Assembly (NCBI RefSeq): GCF_003254395.2
Contig: NC_037647.1
Location: 531,001 to 595,000 of the forward strand
Length of the DNA stretch: 64,000 nt
Reading direction: 5' to 3'
Origin: Apis mellifera
Lineage: Eukaryota > Arthropoda > Insecta > Hymenoptera > Apidae
Shown: positions 1 to 11,356 of the stretch, one piece after another
How positions within the stretch are numbered: the first letter of the stretch is position 1
Layout: each line of letters starts with the position of its first letter
Position numbers and translations under genes: made by a program
The notes under the pieces: generated by a model
What the model saw: only the letters and a program-made list of their open reading frames with translations
Databases searched by the model: none
What the model was told of the DNA's origin: nothing

Positions 1-508
1 ACTTTATTCAAAAAAATGGAGGAGAATAACTTTATCTGTTTATTCGATCAATGATCAAATCATGTACATAATCGATTATTTATGATTTTAATTGCTGTCG
101 AGGAAAGCGATTACTCGAACAAATCACGACGATTCGCAAACAAGTGCAACTTCCGCGATCAACCGTAACACGTGCACGGTCTCAATACGTCAATTTGCGC
201 CAATAGTAAATCTTTCTGCGCTCTGTTTACCACCCTATTCGCGCAATAACTTTCCGCCAATTCCATTTCCCTCGTCATACGCGTCGTGAAATCCATTCAC
301 AAATCGTTCTTAACTCAACCGTAGAAAGATTTATTAATCTTGCAAACATTATTCATCTTTCGTTCAATTTTATCTTTGTTTTTTTTTTTAAAACAAATTA
401 CCTTAATTTTTATCCAAATACTATAACTAAGATTTCTCATCTTATCTGAAAAGACGATATCTTTCGTTATTTATTCGATAAACGAAATATTGAAAAAAAT
501 ATATATAC
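1..508 (-). other. sfl intron (partial, continues left)
   Basis: Intron following the exon at 509-852; its donor is gtatat at 508-503 and its acceptor is outside the window. Mixed AT-rich sequence with a somewhat GC-richer patch at about 90-290. The short plus-strand frame there (92-289) resembles no known protein. I see no further NDST exon in this stretch. Confidence 0.8.
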
Positions 509-852
509 CTGTCTACGTTCTCCAGAAGCATATCGTCCCCCAGATTTTCCTCGGAGGTACCGTGATGGAAATATTTTCCAGAAAACCCCAAGTTAAATTT
601 GAAACCGGGCACCAACGCCTGGATCCTCTGTTGGGTAATCAACAACGCCATCACGTCGTCCTTTCTTAATCTTGTTCCCTTCTCACCGACGAATATATCA
701 TCGACGTCCACCAAGATCATGCGATTAAGGCTTAGGCTCAACTGGCCGTGGGACAAGTAGGAGAGGGAGTCGAGTAACAACAAGTTGTGCAGCCAGAATC
801 GTAATCCTCCGCCAAAAAAGACTCTCTGAATCCCATCGTATCTCCCGTGATC
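509..852 (-). CDS. sfl: sfl/Ndst internal coding exon: deacetylase core with DVDD motif
   Basis: 114 codons plus two bases of a split codon (AG). It begins DHGRYDGIQRVFFG and continues with FWLHNLLLLDSLSYLS, ILVDVDDIFVGEKGTR, FKFNLGFSGKYFHHGT and NLGDDMLLENVD. All are strongly conserved NDST N-deacetylase blocks. The Asp cluster at codons 49, 51 and 52 (DVDD) and the later His pair at codons 96-97 lie in the region of the metal-dependent deacetylase site; assigning each residue to catalysis is an inference from the family. The acceptor is ttatgcag ending at 853 and the donor is gtatat at 508-503. The frame remains open past the donor to 442, but the protein match stops at the donor. The next exon, continuing the deacetylase domain (family pattern …FxWFxHMW…), lies beyond the left edge. 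About 520 further residues, including the sulfotransferase domain, are therefore missing here. Confidence 0.96.
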
Positions 853-3800
853 CTGCATAATAAAAATCCAATGTAAGTTCGTTAAAGTTTATCGTGTTTC
901 ACTTTATCAGACAGTGAATATACGATATAATCTGATCTTTGTCATTTAACAGACAACGACGTTCGATACATATGCATATATATATATTATATATTTGTAT
1001 CTTTTTCTATATTTCGAAGAGAATGAGATAGAATTAAACGAGACAGTTCGAAATAGCTCGTTTACCGAGTAAGCTGATAACGAGTTCGAGGTATTTAATA
1101 TATCGATCAAATTTCGTGGATAATCCTAGCGCATAAAGGGGCCGCGATGAATAGCGAGGAAAAAATGAAGAGAGGGAGAGAGAGAGAGAGAGAGAAAAAA
1201 ATACATACTCATCGGAAGGAGGATTTCCGTGGAAATTAAGGTTCGATATTCAAGCGGATTTCGATCGTTCTCGGGTTTAAACGGGTTATGAGAGGGGCAA
1301 CTGGAACGCTAATCTCCTTTTAATCGCTTTCAAGAGCGATATATATTCGATTCGAATCGCGATTGTATCCTGGCACGATCGTTATTTTGAATAGAGAGAT
1401 TTCACGTTTTATACGTGGTGGAGAAAGCCTGATTTTCAAAATAAAAATTTTACCTCTATTGAAATATATGCACTATTTATATATATATTTTTTTAATTTG
1501 AGTAAATATAAGAAGTAAATATAAATATTACATAAGATTTGTAAATTCTAAAAAATTATTGAAAAATCAATTATAGAGTTTATATAATATTTTATTTGTG
1601 TGTTAAAAGAAGAATAGTATTCTAATATATATTCTAATTATATATTCTAAATATATATTTTAAACTTTATCATAGAATAGATGTTGCTAACTTATTAGTA
1701 GAATTTTATTTTTATTTGATCAAAAGAACTATCCTTTCATCGATCGAACCATGTTAATCATATTAAACTAGATTCCCTCGCAAAGAAACAGAGTTACTTA
1801 AAGCTTTTCTCTTTTCTCTTAATATAGTTTATCGAAAACTCGATTAAAAAAAAAAAAAGGAAAATGAAGTCGACTATCGATCATCGCACGCGTCGATCGA
1901 TGGTCCGTTATGTAAAGTAGGAATTGTTCATTGGCCGCAATGAAATTATGGTGATCTCGTTCCATTTATTTTTCATCGAACGATTGCGTGCAACGTTAAT
2001 GGGTTTGCGCGCGTTTGACGCGTTGATGCTTATCGATCGGCGCGTATATAAGGGCGCGTTAATTTCAAAAATGTTTTGCTTCAATGTATTATAATAATGC
2101 CTTCCAACAACTCTATTTTCCCCGACGATATATCTAGACACGATTTCCAAGAGAAAATCGCCATTTATGAAACACAACGCGTTTTTTAATCGTGATTATT
2201 ATTTCGATGAATATTATAAGTCTTTGTTTTTAACATGAGATGTGAATATGTAATAAAATGTAGAACAATAATTATTTTTGTTTGTTGGAATATCTATATT
2301 GTAAGTTGTGGTATTTTAATTATTTATTAAAAGTATTATCTCTGTATCGATTTTTTAAAATAAAATCGTCATTTTGAATAATTGTGAAGATTTTACTTAG
2401 CACAAAAACTAAATTTAAATTAATTTTAATCAGATTTATTGCTAGATAATTGATAAATTCTATCGCTTCACGATAGCCAAATTAAGTATATCCAAATAAA
2501 TCAAATCTAATTCAAACAATTAAAAGATTTTTTATTAATTCTGATTTAAAGGAAAATTAAATTCAAAATTAACATAAACTATATGATCGAGTTAAAATAA
2601 ATTAAGTTAAATTAGATTAATGACAATTTGACAATCATTTTTTTATTAATAATAAATAATATTTTAAAAAACAACGAGTTTTAACTAAAATCTTTACAAC
2701 AATTTCAATGCGACATGTTAAAAAATCATTGAAATCGAAAATCATATCTTTTTATAAATATTTATTCAAATTGCGTTCAAAAAAGAAGAAAAATATAAAA
2801 GTTTAGTTAAAAGTATGTTTAGAATATATATATAATTTTTATACAATACGAATGTGGATCTATATAAATAGAATCCATATAAATAAAAACGATTGAAAAT
2901 TGATATATGGAAAATTTTTTTAACAAAGGATTAATTTTTGAATATCAAAAAATATAATAATCGATATTTATGTATATATCAATTAAAATAAATTCCATTG
3001 TTTTAGAATTTTTAATGTAATCAAATTTATCTAGCAATCTAAGCAAATTAAGCTTTGGATGGAAAAATCGTCCTTCGACCAATCTGAATGACCTGACTGG
3101 TTAGTAAAATTTTCCATCGAACGAAGAATCCAGTTTTCGAATCCGATGGAGGACGGAATTTGATTCTTTTTCTAATAAAAGTGAACATTTCCACCAATAA
3201 TCTTCTTCTCATCAAATAAAACGAACATTTTATTAATCGAATTTCAAGCTCATTTGCCTCGAACGATCAAAACAAATTATCGAGACGTTGAAAAGAGCAA
3301 TTCGTTGTTCAATATTTTCTAAAAAAAAAAAAAAGGGGGAAGAAACGAAGACACTTTATGATTGATAGCCGAGATTTGAAATGGAATGGCTCGAAAATTC
3401 TGTGTTACCCATTCTTTACGATGGATCCTGTCGTTCATCAAGGATGTGATCGGTGGCGTTATCGCGAGTTCTGGAAGCGAAATAAATTGTCAGCACGAAT
3501 AGCGACAAACGAACCCCGGCCCTGCGTCGATGCTCATTAATCGAATGAACCAACGGCTGATTGGCTTCTGATTTAATTACCTGGCTACCTGTGATCCGTG
3601 AATCTCTGGCCTATCAGCCATGGCTATATAATGGGGTTATCAACGAGATTATTATTGTTGTTTACTGCTAACAAGCTCTGTTCATGGTGAACGTTTCAAA
3701 ACGCAGCCCGGCCAACTGAGAATTCCTGGTTGGTTGTAGTGCAATTAACAAATTGCTTGTTTGGGATTATCTTAAATCGGCGACGAATGCGCGTATGAGG

Positions 3801-6800
3801 AGACGTGTATACTCAACGATATAATCGATGATGTATCAGTTTTTGATAATTAAATTCATTGAATATAATATTAATAAATGTTTTTTTTTTAAAACTTATT
3901 AAAAATTATTTAATAAGTTAAATATATAATAAATAACAGAATAGATAATTTTTCTATTTATATAATTTATACAATTTAATATTTAATGCAATAATATCTT
4001 ATTTATTCTCTAAAAAAAAAAAAAATGTAAAAATTATATATGAAACATTTCATTTCCTTTTGACAAATTAAGTTCTACATTATACAGAAGATATAGAATT
4101 ATCCAAGAAATTTTCTCATTCCATTGTCTTCCACAAAAAATTCACCATCGTTTAAAAGATACTAGTCAACGATAAAAAAGATTTATTATCATCATTTGAC
4201 TTGAATTTTTGTTCGTTATCATCTAATGTTGCAACGTTCCATCAGATTTTGTAATATTTTAAATTTTATGTAGATAGAGCAATTAAACGATATATCTGCT
4301 TTCAAGGATAATTTTATTCAACTTCAAACGAATGCTACAATTTGTTGGACAATTTCAAGAATGCTGTTTCTACTCGCAGAATTTCTAAGGTGAGTAAGTC
4401 CTAAATCTAAATATCCCTTGCTCATACATTTCTAGGGTTGTGGTCCCTAAATCTACTTACACCCGCCCCTAAGTTGCACGATCCCTGAACCTACGTGCTC
4501 AAGTGGCACGCAAGTGCCGCAAAATTTATCAGACAGTTGGAGGCAGTGGATAGCGTTCAAAAATTAAAAGACAAAAAAAAATGAGCTCTTTTTCCTTTTT
4601 CTAATTCTTAATAAAAAATTTTCAACGGCAGACGAAGCGAATCCATCGAGGATATGAGATGGCCATGTAAAAACAGATGATATCACGTCTAGGCCGTCTG
4701 TTATATCAGATGAATATTTCCTGTTTGCATGGCGGCGGAGGTTGTTCGCGTCAAGAAAGATTCGCTGTCAGTGTCTTCTTCGCATTTGTATCTTTGCATC
4801 CTATATAGATCACCTCCGCTTTCATCCGGTACACGCTCAGCTTCCGGCCGGGCCTTTACATCGTCGTGGAATCTCGCAATCGCGAATTCCAAAGCGAATG
4901 TAAAACGGTCCTGAATGTGAAACAGCTTTACAGATTGTACTCGAGGTCCTGCCTGTATCCTATCCCGTCCCTGCAATAATCTTTTACCACCCTTCCTTAA
5001 TTTTTTTTTTTTCCTCGTATTTTTATATATATATATATACGATCCTCACAGCTCGTTTAATCTGTCCATTTTTCTTCTTCTTAATATCCCATCTCTGCCA
5101 CACGTTTCCCATTCTCTGGCAAACATTCACCCGTTTTTATTTTACCTCCCCCTCACTTTTACCCCAATTTGCATTATTTCATTCCCTCTACTGTTGTTCA
5201 CCGGACACAGCTCCATTTCAACTTTATCTTCAACTTTATTCCCCCTTCATCTTATTAACTTTCTTTGTTTCTTGTTATTATTTAGTTTTTTTTCTTCATT
5301 CCATTGGTATCGTTTAAATCGTTATTTAATATTAATCGTTTTAATTTTTATAATCTGCTTCTATAATCTGTTTTATCATGCATTTGCGTTTATTTCTTTT
5401 GTTAATCTCTTTCCGTTTCTTTAATTTAAAATTTTAATTTTACAACTTGCTCCTTCTCGTTCATTACTTTTCCTTTTTACTTTAAAAGATTATTTCCTCT
5501 TTGTGATTCTTTTTCTGTTTTATTAAATTTGTTCTTTTTTATTTACTCCCTTCTCGCATTCCAGCAGAATGTTATTCTTTTTTCCATTACTTTCATTTAT
5601 TCTCTTCATTCCTTCTGCATTACTTAGAACCACAACCCTCTCTTTCATACTCGAAACACCATTTCTACTCTTACTATCCTCCACTCTTCCATCTTCATTT
5701 TTGCAGAAGAGATTCAAGACATCGTTCGCGGAATGAAACTAGGGTGGCGTATACGCGTTTTCACATTTGTTTTCGTTTCCTCTGACTAACATTTCTTCAG
5801 AAAATAAGACTTCTACGAGAGCAAGAGTCTTGTCTAAGAGAATAGCTTCGCAGAGTTGTTTCTTCATATTTCGATTAATCTATATTATCTTATAGTTTGA
5901 TATTTTATTGATATTATTAATCTGAATATCGTAAAACGTTGTTTAAGTTTTCGAATAAATTAATTTTCGAAATGCAATATATTTAATGTATATTCTTTTC
6001 TCTAACTATTTGAAAATATAACACAGTCTAAAACTTAAATTATCTCATTCAATATTTTTAAATAAAATAATTTTTTTTTTAGTTCCAATTTTTGAATGAA
6101 TTTAATTTATTAATTTGATAATTCTTATTTAATAAAAATTCTCGAACAATCTTTTCAATTGAGATCTTTCTTTCCAATCTTTTTTAAAAAGAAATTTCAC
6201 GACGCAGAAATCAAACGCATCATTTGTCGACCAGTTTATCTCATTCAAACTGACCAGAGGATTCCAGCGTCGTATTTTCGTCTCTGCCACGTGGCATACT
6301 TACCAACAACAATATTCCAATAGAAAATCGGAATTCCCTTTCTCGTTAAAGGAAATATTTCAAATTAAAAATTCCATCATCGACTTCTCGCGCGAGAGGC
6401 AAAATTTTAAAAAGATTCGTTCGTTAACGAAATTTTTTTCGCGAATATCCATCGCACGAAGAATTGCAAAAAAAACCAAACATATATATATATATAAACA
6501 AAAGAAAGGGACGCGGAATCGCATTTAATTAAACGAACGTAGCGATCACTTTGTACGTTAACAATGCAGCTAATAATTAATAATCCGTATAAGAAGAGCG
6601 TTGTTCTTGTTCGGTATCGGGTCGCAGATTCTACAAAGGGCGAACCTGTATTCGAGGAAAACAGCTCGAGAGAAGTTGGATGGGATCCTAACGCGTGCGC
6701 ATTTTTCCCAACCGGCCAAGAAGAAGAGAAAACCCGGTGTATACGTCCCCTTTTTGTAAAGCTGTAATTAATATTCTTTGCAATTATGTTAGCGACTCGG

Positions 6801-7808
6801 ATCCGACAAAGCGAGACACCGTCTGATAAAATTACAGGAGGAAGGCATGAGGGGGTGGAGGAGGGAGGGGGGAGAAGAAGAGAAGGGGCAAGGAGCTTTG
6901 GTAACTGCGAAAAGAAAAGCGATAAACAGGAGGTGCGTTAATTAATTTGCTAATTAGGAAGGAACGGAAGTTGACGTTGGTCGATGCGAGTTTGTGATCC
7001 CCTTGCCTTTGCGATTAAAGATGCCCATTCCAATGTTGTTTTTAATTTTTGATCCTTAATTCGTATAATTTAATAGGAAATTGTTCTTGGTATTATTATT
7101 TAATTGAAAATTATACAGTGGAGATAATTTGTACTTCCCGATTTTTAATTACTTTTAAATTCGAGCAACTTTATACTGTTGCAACTTTTTTTTCATTTGA
7201 TTTTCAGATTATAATATTTAACTGTGATGGAAATAAATTTATGTATGGCGAGTTTAACAAAATTACAAAATTTTTTTCTTTGATTAGAAAATTGAAAAAT
7301 CTAGGTTTTTTTCCCCATTTTGCTATCTGATAATTATTTCCCATTGTTCATTGCTAAATAATCATAATATTATACTTTGATGTTCATACAAATTTTATGA
7401 ATTTTCAAGATAAGAAGGAATATCTCGGTTACTTTAAACTTTAAATTAAACCTATTCAAATATACGAAAATTAAGTGTGAAATCTTGAAGAGAAATTGTA
7501 ATTTTATGAATGATAAATCTATTCTTTTCTTATCCTGTGTGTAAAAATATACGGCGTGAGTAAAATTGCAAACGACGGTTAAAGTCATATTAAAATCCAA
7601 TTTCAGTTCGGTAATAAGTGGAACACGAGCTAATTTAATTGTCTTGTCTTTCTCTCTCAAAATTTCTGCAATTCTACCAGAGATCATATAACTTTAGTTA
7701 TTCCAAGAGCGGTTCACGTTTCATTTACGTAATTAATCCCGGTCCAATTCGAACATGCGATGTGGAAAGATATGGGCGAAAAAGCACGATGCGATTCGTA
7801 TGTCTCAC
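853..7808 (-). other. sfl intron, 6956 bp, phase 0
   Basis: Bounded by donor gtgaga (7808-7803) and acceptor atgcag (858-853). It contains a (GA)10 microsatellite at 1176-1195 and AT-rich stretches at about 1440-1860, 2180-3060 and 3830-4380. GC-richer blocks lie at about 1870-2170, 3340-3830, 4380-4980 and 6180-7020. A stretch at about 5000-5720 is strongly C+T-rich on the plus strand. None of the open frames resembles a known protein. Enhancer-like blocks are possible but unproven. Confidence 0.85.
1176..1195 (+). repeat. (GA)10 microsatellite
   Basis: 20 bases of GA repeats within the 7.0-kb sfl intron. Confidence 0.95.
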
Positions 7809-8000
7809 CTGAATGACAGTCGCCAGAGGACTTTTATTGGCCGGATAGTCGAGGCTGTCCCGATGTGCCCATGCCAGAGGCTCGTAGGTGCTGTGATTGG
7901 CCTGAAAAATGGTCCAGTCACCGCCAGGAAGTGGTCCCCAGGCCGTTTCTCCGGATCTGGTTAATCGGAGGATAGGAGACGCCGCGTTCAGTTGTGCATC
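7809..8000 (-). CDS. sfl: sfl/Ndst internal coding exon: deacetylase region with NHST glycosylation site
   Basis: Exactly 64 codons, phase 0 at both ends, starting DAQLNAASPILRLTRSG and containing GPLPGGDWTIFQANHSTYEP, then ending ATVIQ. The block PGxDWTxFQxNHSTYEP is a hallmark of NDST proteins. N-H-S at codons 35-37 and N-K-S at codons 55-57 are N-glycosylation sequons, consistent with a luminal domain. The acceptor cctccctcag ends at 8001 and the donor gtgaga is at 7808-7803, both standard. The plus-strand frame through here (7755-7964) is a shadow. The intron upstream is 3.1 kb and the one downstream is 7.0 kb. This exon has no in-frame Met and is found only by its protein similarity and splice sites. 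Confidence 0.96.
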
Positions 8001-11000
8001 CTGAGGGAGGAAAGAGAAGTTCTCATTTTGTCAGCAACTCGAGAACTTGTTGCCTATACGTGAGTAGTTTTCCTGATTTTATTTTTTTCTCCTCTCAATT
8101 TTAAGAAAAGAGAATAGAGATCGAAAATATCCATAATATAAAATTTCATTATAAATATTCTGATACCATTTTATCAGATTTTATTAAATTATTTTAATAA
8201 TGTTTTTAGAAAATTTTGGATTATTTAAGATCTTTGCTTCATGTTATAGATTTTCAACTATCATTCATTCTTCATTTAATGTTCAATTTAATATTCTGCT
8301 ATTCATATAAAAATTGATCTTTGTTATTTTTTTGAATATAAAATATATCTTTTATTGATAATATAACAGCAAAAAAATAACAAAGCTAGTCTTATTACAA
8401 AAATGTCTCTTCTTACGTTTTGTCAAGTTCATTAACATAAAGATCTTCATTTTTGTAATTAAATATATAATAGTAATAATTATATATTTATTAAATGATT
8501 CCTCTAAATTAGCTAGATACGTATAGCTTTATATATTATTATTTGATATGAACTTGAAAAAAGAAAAGAAAAGCGTTACGTTTGCCTTTTTTTTATTTTT
8601 CTTTATTGATGAAAAGCAAAAAACCGAAGTTGAATATACATGTTATCTCTGAAAAATTCAAATAATCTATCATATAAATTTTTATTTTTTTATTTTCAAT
8701 AAAATGATTATTTATCTTTTCATTTTTATTGATATTTATCAATTTGATGTAGAGAGACATATTAAGTTGTTAAAAAATTCAATAATAATTGAAGCAATAA
8801 TTAATAGTTTAATGGAAAGTCAAAGATACTATAGAGAGATATTGCTACTTATATTATTTTTTTAATATCGTATTGATTATCCCATTCTTTTATATTTTTA
8901 AATGAATTATTTAATAATACTGCATAAAGCCTCTATTGATAAATCTGATGAAATCTTTAAAAGTTTCTGTATTTTCCTTTATAAACACGTTTTTAATTAA
9001 AAATATGGATTAATATTAAAGTATCAATAAATAAAACGTGATTGGAAAATTCTGTTAAAGTCGCATTAAATAGATAAGATAATCTGTAAAGTAGAATAAG
9101 CATCAGACAACTGCATAATCCGCACGTATCTACTTATGGAAATATATTCCGTGTCTGTTAAAATACTTCATTAAAAATCGATGCATTTCATTAAATTTTT
9201 AAAGTATATAGATTTCTATGGATTATTCGAAATTATGAAAGCTTTATATTATAATTTTGATTTTTTTAAAGACTAAAATTTTGTTTATATGAGAAAAACT
9301 TTGAAATAATTATTGTCGTAAAATATATAATAAAAAATTTTTTAAATTATGTATTTTCAATATATACTGGCCAATATATACAATTAGGACAACTCGCAAT
9401 TTTCAATATTTTTTTATGTTTTTAGTAAAATTTAAAGACCAGTTAGAAATTTAATTGCAAATTTTACTAAACGTTAACATAGCTAAATACTTCTCCTGAT
9501 ATTCAGAGAATAAGACTATAGAATCTATTTAAAATAAAATATTTATATATATTTACAATATATTAGTTGATTCAAAAAAAAAAAAAAAAAAAATTCTGGA
9601 TATTTGGTAACATTATTCAAGAATAAAGAGAGAAAATATAAGAGAAAAATTATTAATATGTGTGTGTATGTATTGTAATAAATAAAAGAAAATGTTAATT
9701 AATAAAACTATAATTAGCTATTAAATATCATCAAGATCATTAAATTTTATCGAAAATATGAAATATGTTGAAAATTGTGAAAATGATCCAAACTTTCTTA
9801 ACCAAAACGTAAATCATTTCATTATAACGCTAACGATATCTTTAATTAAATAAATATCAATTTACTAATTTATTTTTGTAATACAATTAAACTTTACAAG
9901 ATTTCACTTTGCTATAAAACTACTACGAAAACTAATGTGCATATCACTCTATATGTTACAACTTTCAAAGCGAATTCATTTACATAGTTACCATTTTATT
10001 TTTTTGAAAGCGAAAAAAGGAAACAAGGACACGGCACAGATTTACAGTTTTATTCAAGCCAATCAACGGCGTGTCACGGTAACGGTTGAAAGAAAGGAGC
10101 AAAATCGCAGCATATATTGCCTATCGGTAATCGTACAGACACGCACGATTTCATGCCGCATGCAAATTGATTCACCGTGGCAACCTTTTCCCGCGAAACT
10201 CGATAAACCGTTTGGGGGCACGTTTGTCGTATTGCGAATAACGGTTTCAGGGATCGATGCTTTTATTACGCCGATGCTCTCTCTTTCAAAGTTTTCTGGT
10301 TGCAATTTTTCCACGGAATAAACTTGAGGATCGTTTCGTCACAGTAACGGATATTGCCAATACTCGTTTCGCGATTCTGTCCGCTCGTCTCGGACAACAA
10401 CCACTATCCCGGCCCAAAACATTATCAACCGCTATGACGAAATTTATTTTCCGACAGCCAATAAGAAACCACGGTCATCTCGCGATCTATGAATGCGTTT
10501 CACACTTGAGAAAATTGCCTTTTCTCGATTATGAAATTTCGTCGAGCGTCTCGATTGGAAACTTTTTTCAACGCTCACCACGCGCCGTTTAATCTTTCTT
10601 TGTAATTATAAATTCAAATTTCTTTTTTGTTCGGTGATTTTTTTTTTTTTGAAATTAGAAAAATATATCTGTATTACGATATTTTCATGTAAATATGAGG
10701 GAAGGATTCACAGGAGAGGAAAATTCGAGAATGTTATAGGTTCTTACCAAAACAGGTGACTGGTTCACGGGAGTGAGAGAAAAAGGAAGGCTTCTCCTTG
10801 GAAAAGATGAAAAGAGGAATCCGGGATATTTAACTGTATATTCAAATATAGATTAGTTATTTTGCAAATCAATTTTTGATATTAATTCTTATTGCATCGT
10901 ACCTAATTAACACTAGAATTATGATATAATTTTAAGATTTTTTTTTTACTTCTTTGTAACAATAAAATGCACGATAACTTTTATCAAATTAATTTTTGTA

Positions 11001-11103
11001 TTTATTCATGTTACTATTCTAGGGTTAATCGTACGCAATTACGAATGCATTGATATTATAATCGCAGTCACTTCTAATATTTAATTTATCTTTTCCAACG
11101 AAC
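8001..11103 (-). other. sfl intron, 3103 bp, phase 0
   Basis: Bounded by the weak donor gttcgt (11103-11098) and acceptor cctcag (8006-8001). From 8040 to about 9900 it is very AT-rich, with a 20-A run at 9574-9593. At about 10020-10600 there is a GC-richer block with overlapping open frames on both strands (9935-10321, 10257-10592, 10063-10314). Their mutual overlap and lack of recognisable motifs argue against coding. Confidence 0.85.
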
Positions 11104-11356
11104 CTTCAGCCTGAGATTAGTATGCACGAACAAAGGAAAACCCTTCAGCTGCGCACCGACGAGACTTTCCTCGCCGGACGGCGCGAATCCCACGATGCCG
11201 ACCGAATACTCTCTGCAATATTTATCTAGCAATTCGCGATTCCACTTGTCCATCTGCAGGTACTTGTTCAGATTCTCAAAGATTAAGACACCGTATCGAC
11301 CTTTGTCCAGGTTTGTCAACACGGGTAGAGACTTGCCGGCCACTTCCAGTTTGTAT
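11104..11356 (-). CDS. sfl: sfl/Ndst internal coding exon: N-terminal deacetylase region
   Basis: Encodes 84 codons after a one-base split codon. The sequence runs YKLEVAGKSLPVLTNLDKG, then a block with WNRELLDKYCREYSVGIVGF, then QLKGFPLFVHTNLRLK. This is characteristic of the N-terminal part of the HSNSD (heparan sulfate N-deacetylase) family and closely resembles insect sulfateless and vertebrate NDST1 (compare SAQLKGFPLFLHSNLGLK). The acceptor is aatttcag ending at 11357. The exon stops after AAG, with a donor reading gttcgt at 11103-11098. This donor is weak (T at +3, C at +4) but keeps G at +5, and it is required by protein continuity: RLK joins DAQLN of the next exon in phase 0. The frame continues into the intron only as far as a stop at 11086, so reading through would truncate the protein. 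Role and location are as for the whole enzyme (Golgi lumen, heparan sulfate modification). Confidence 0.96.

Noticed and set aside
7755..7964. Plus-strand 69-codon frame
   Set aside because: Opposite-strand shadow of the sfl exon 7809-8000.
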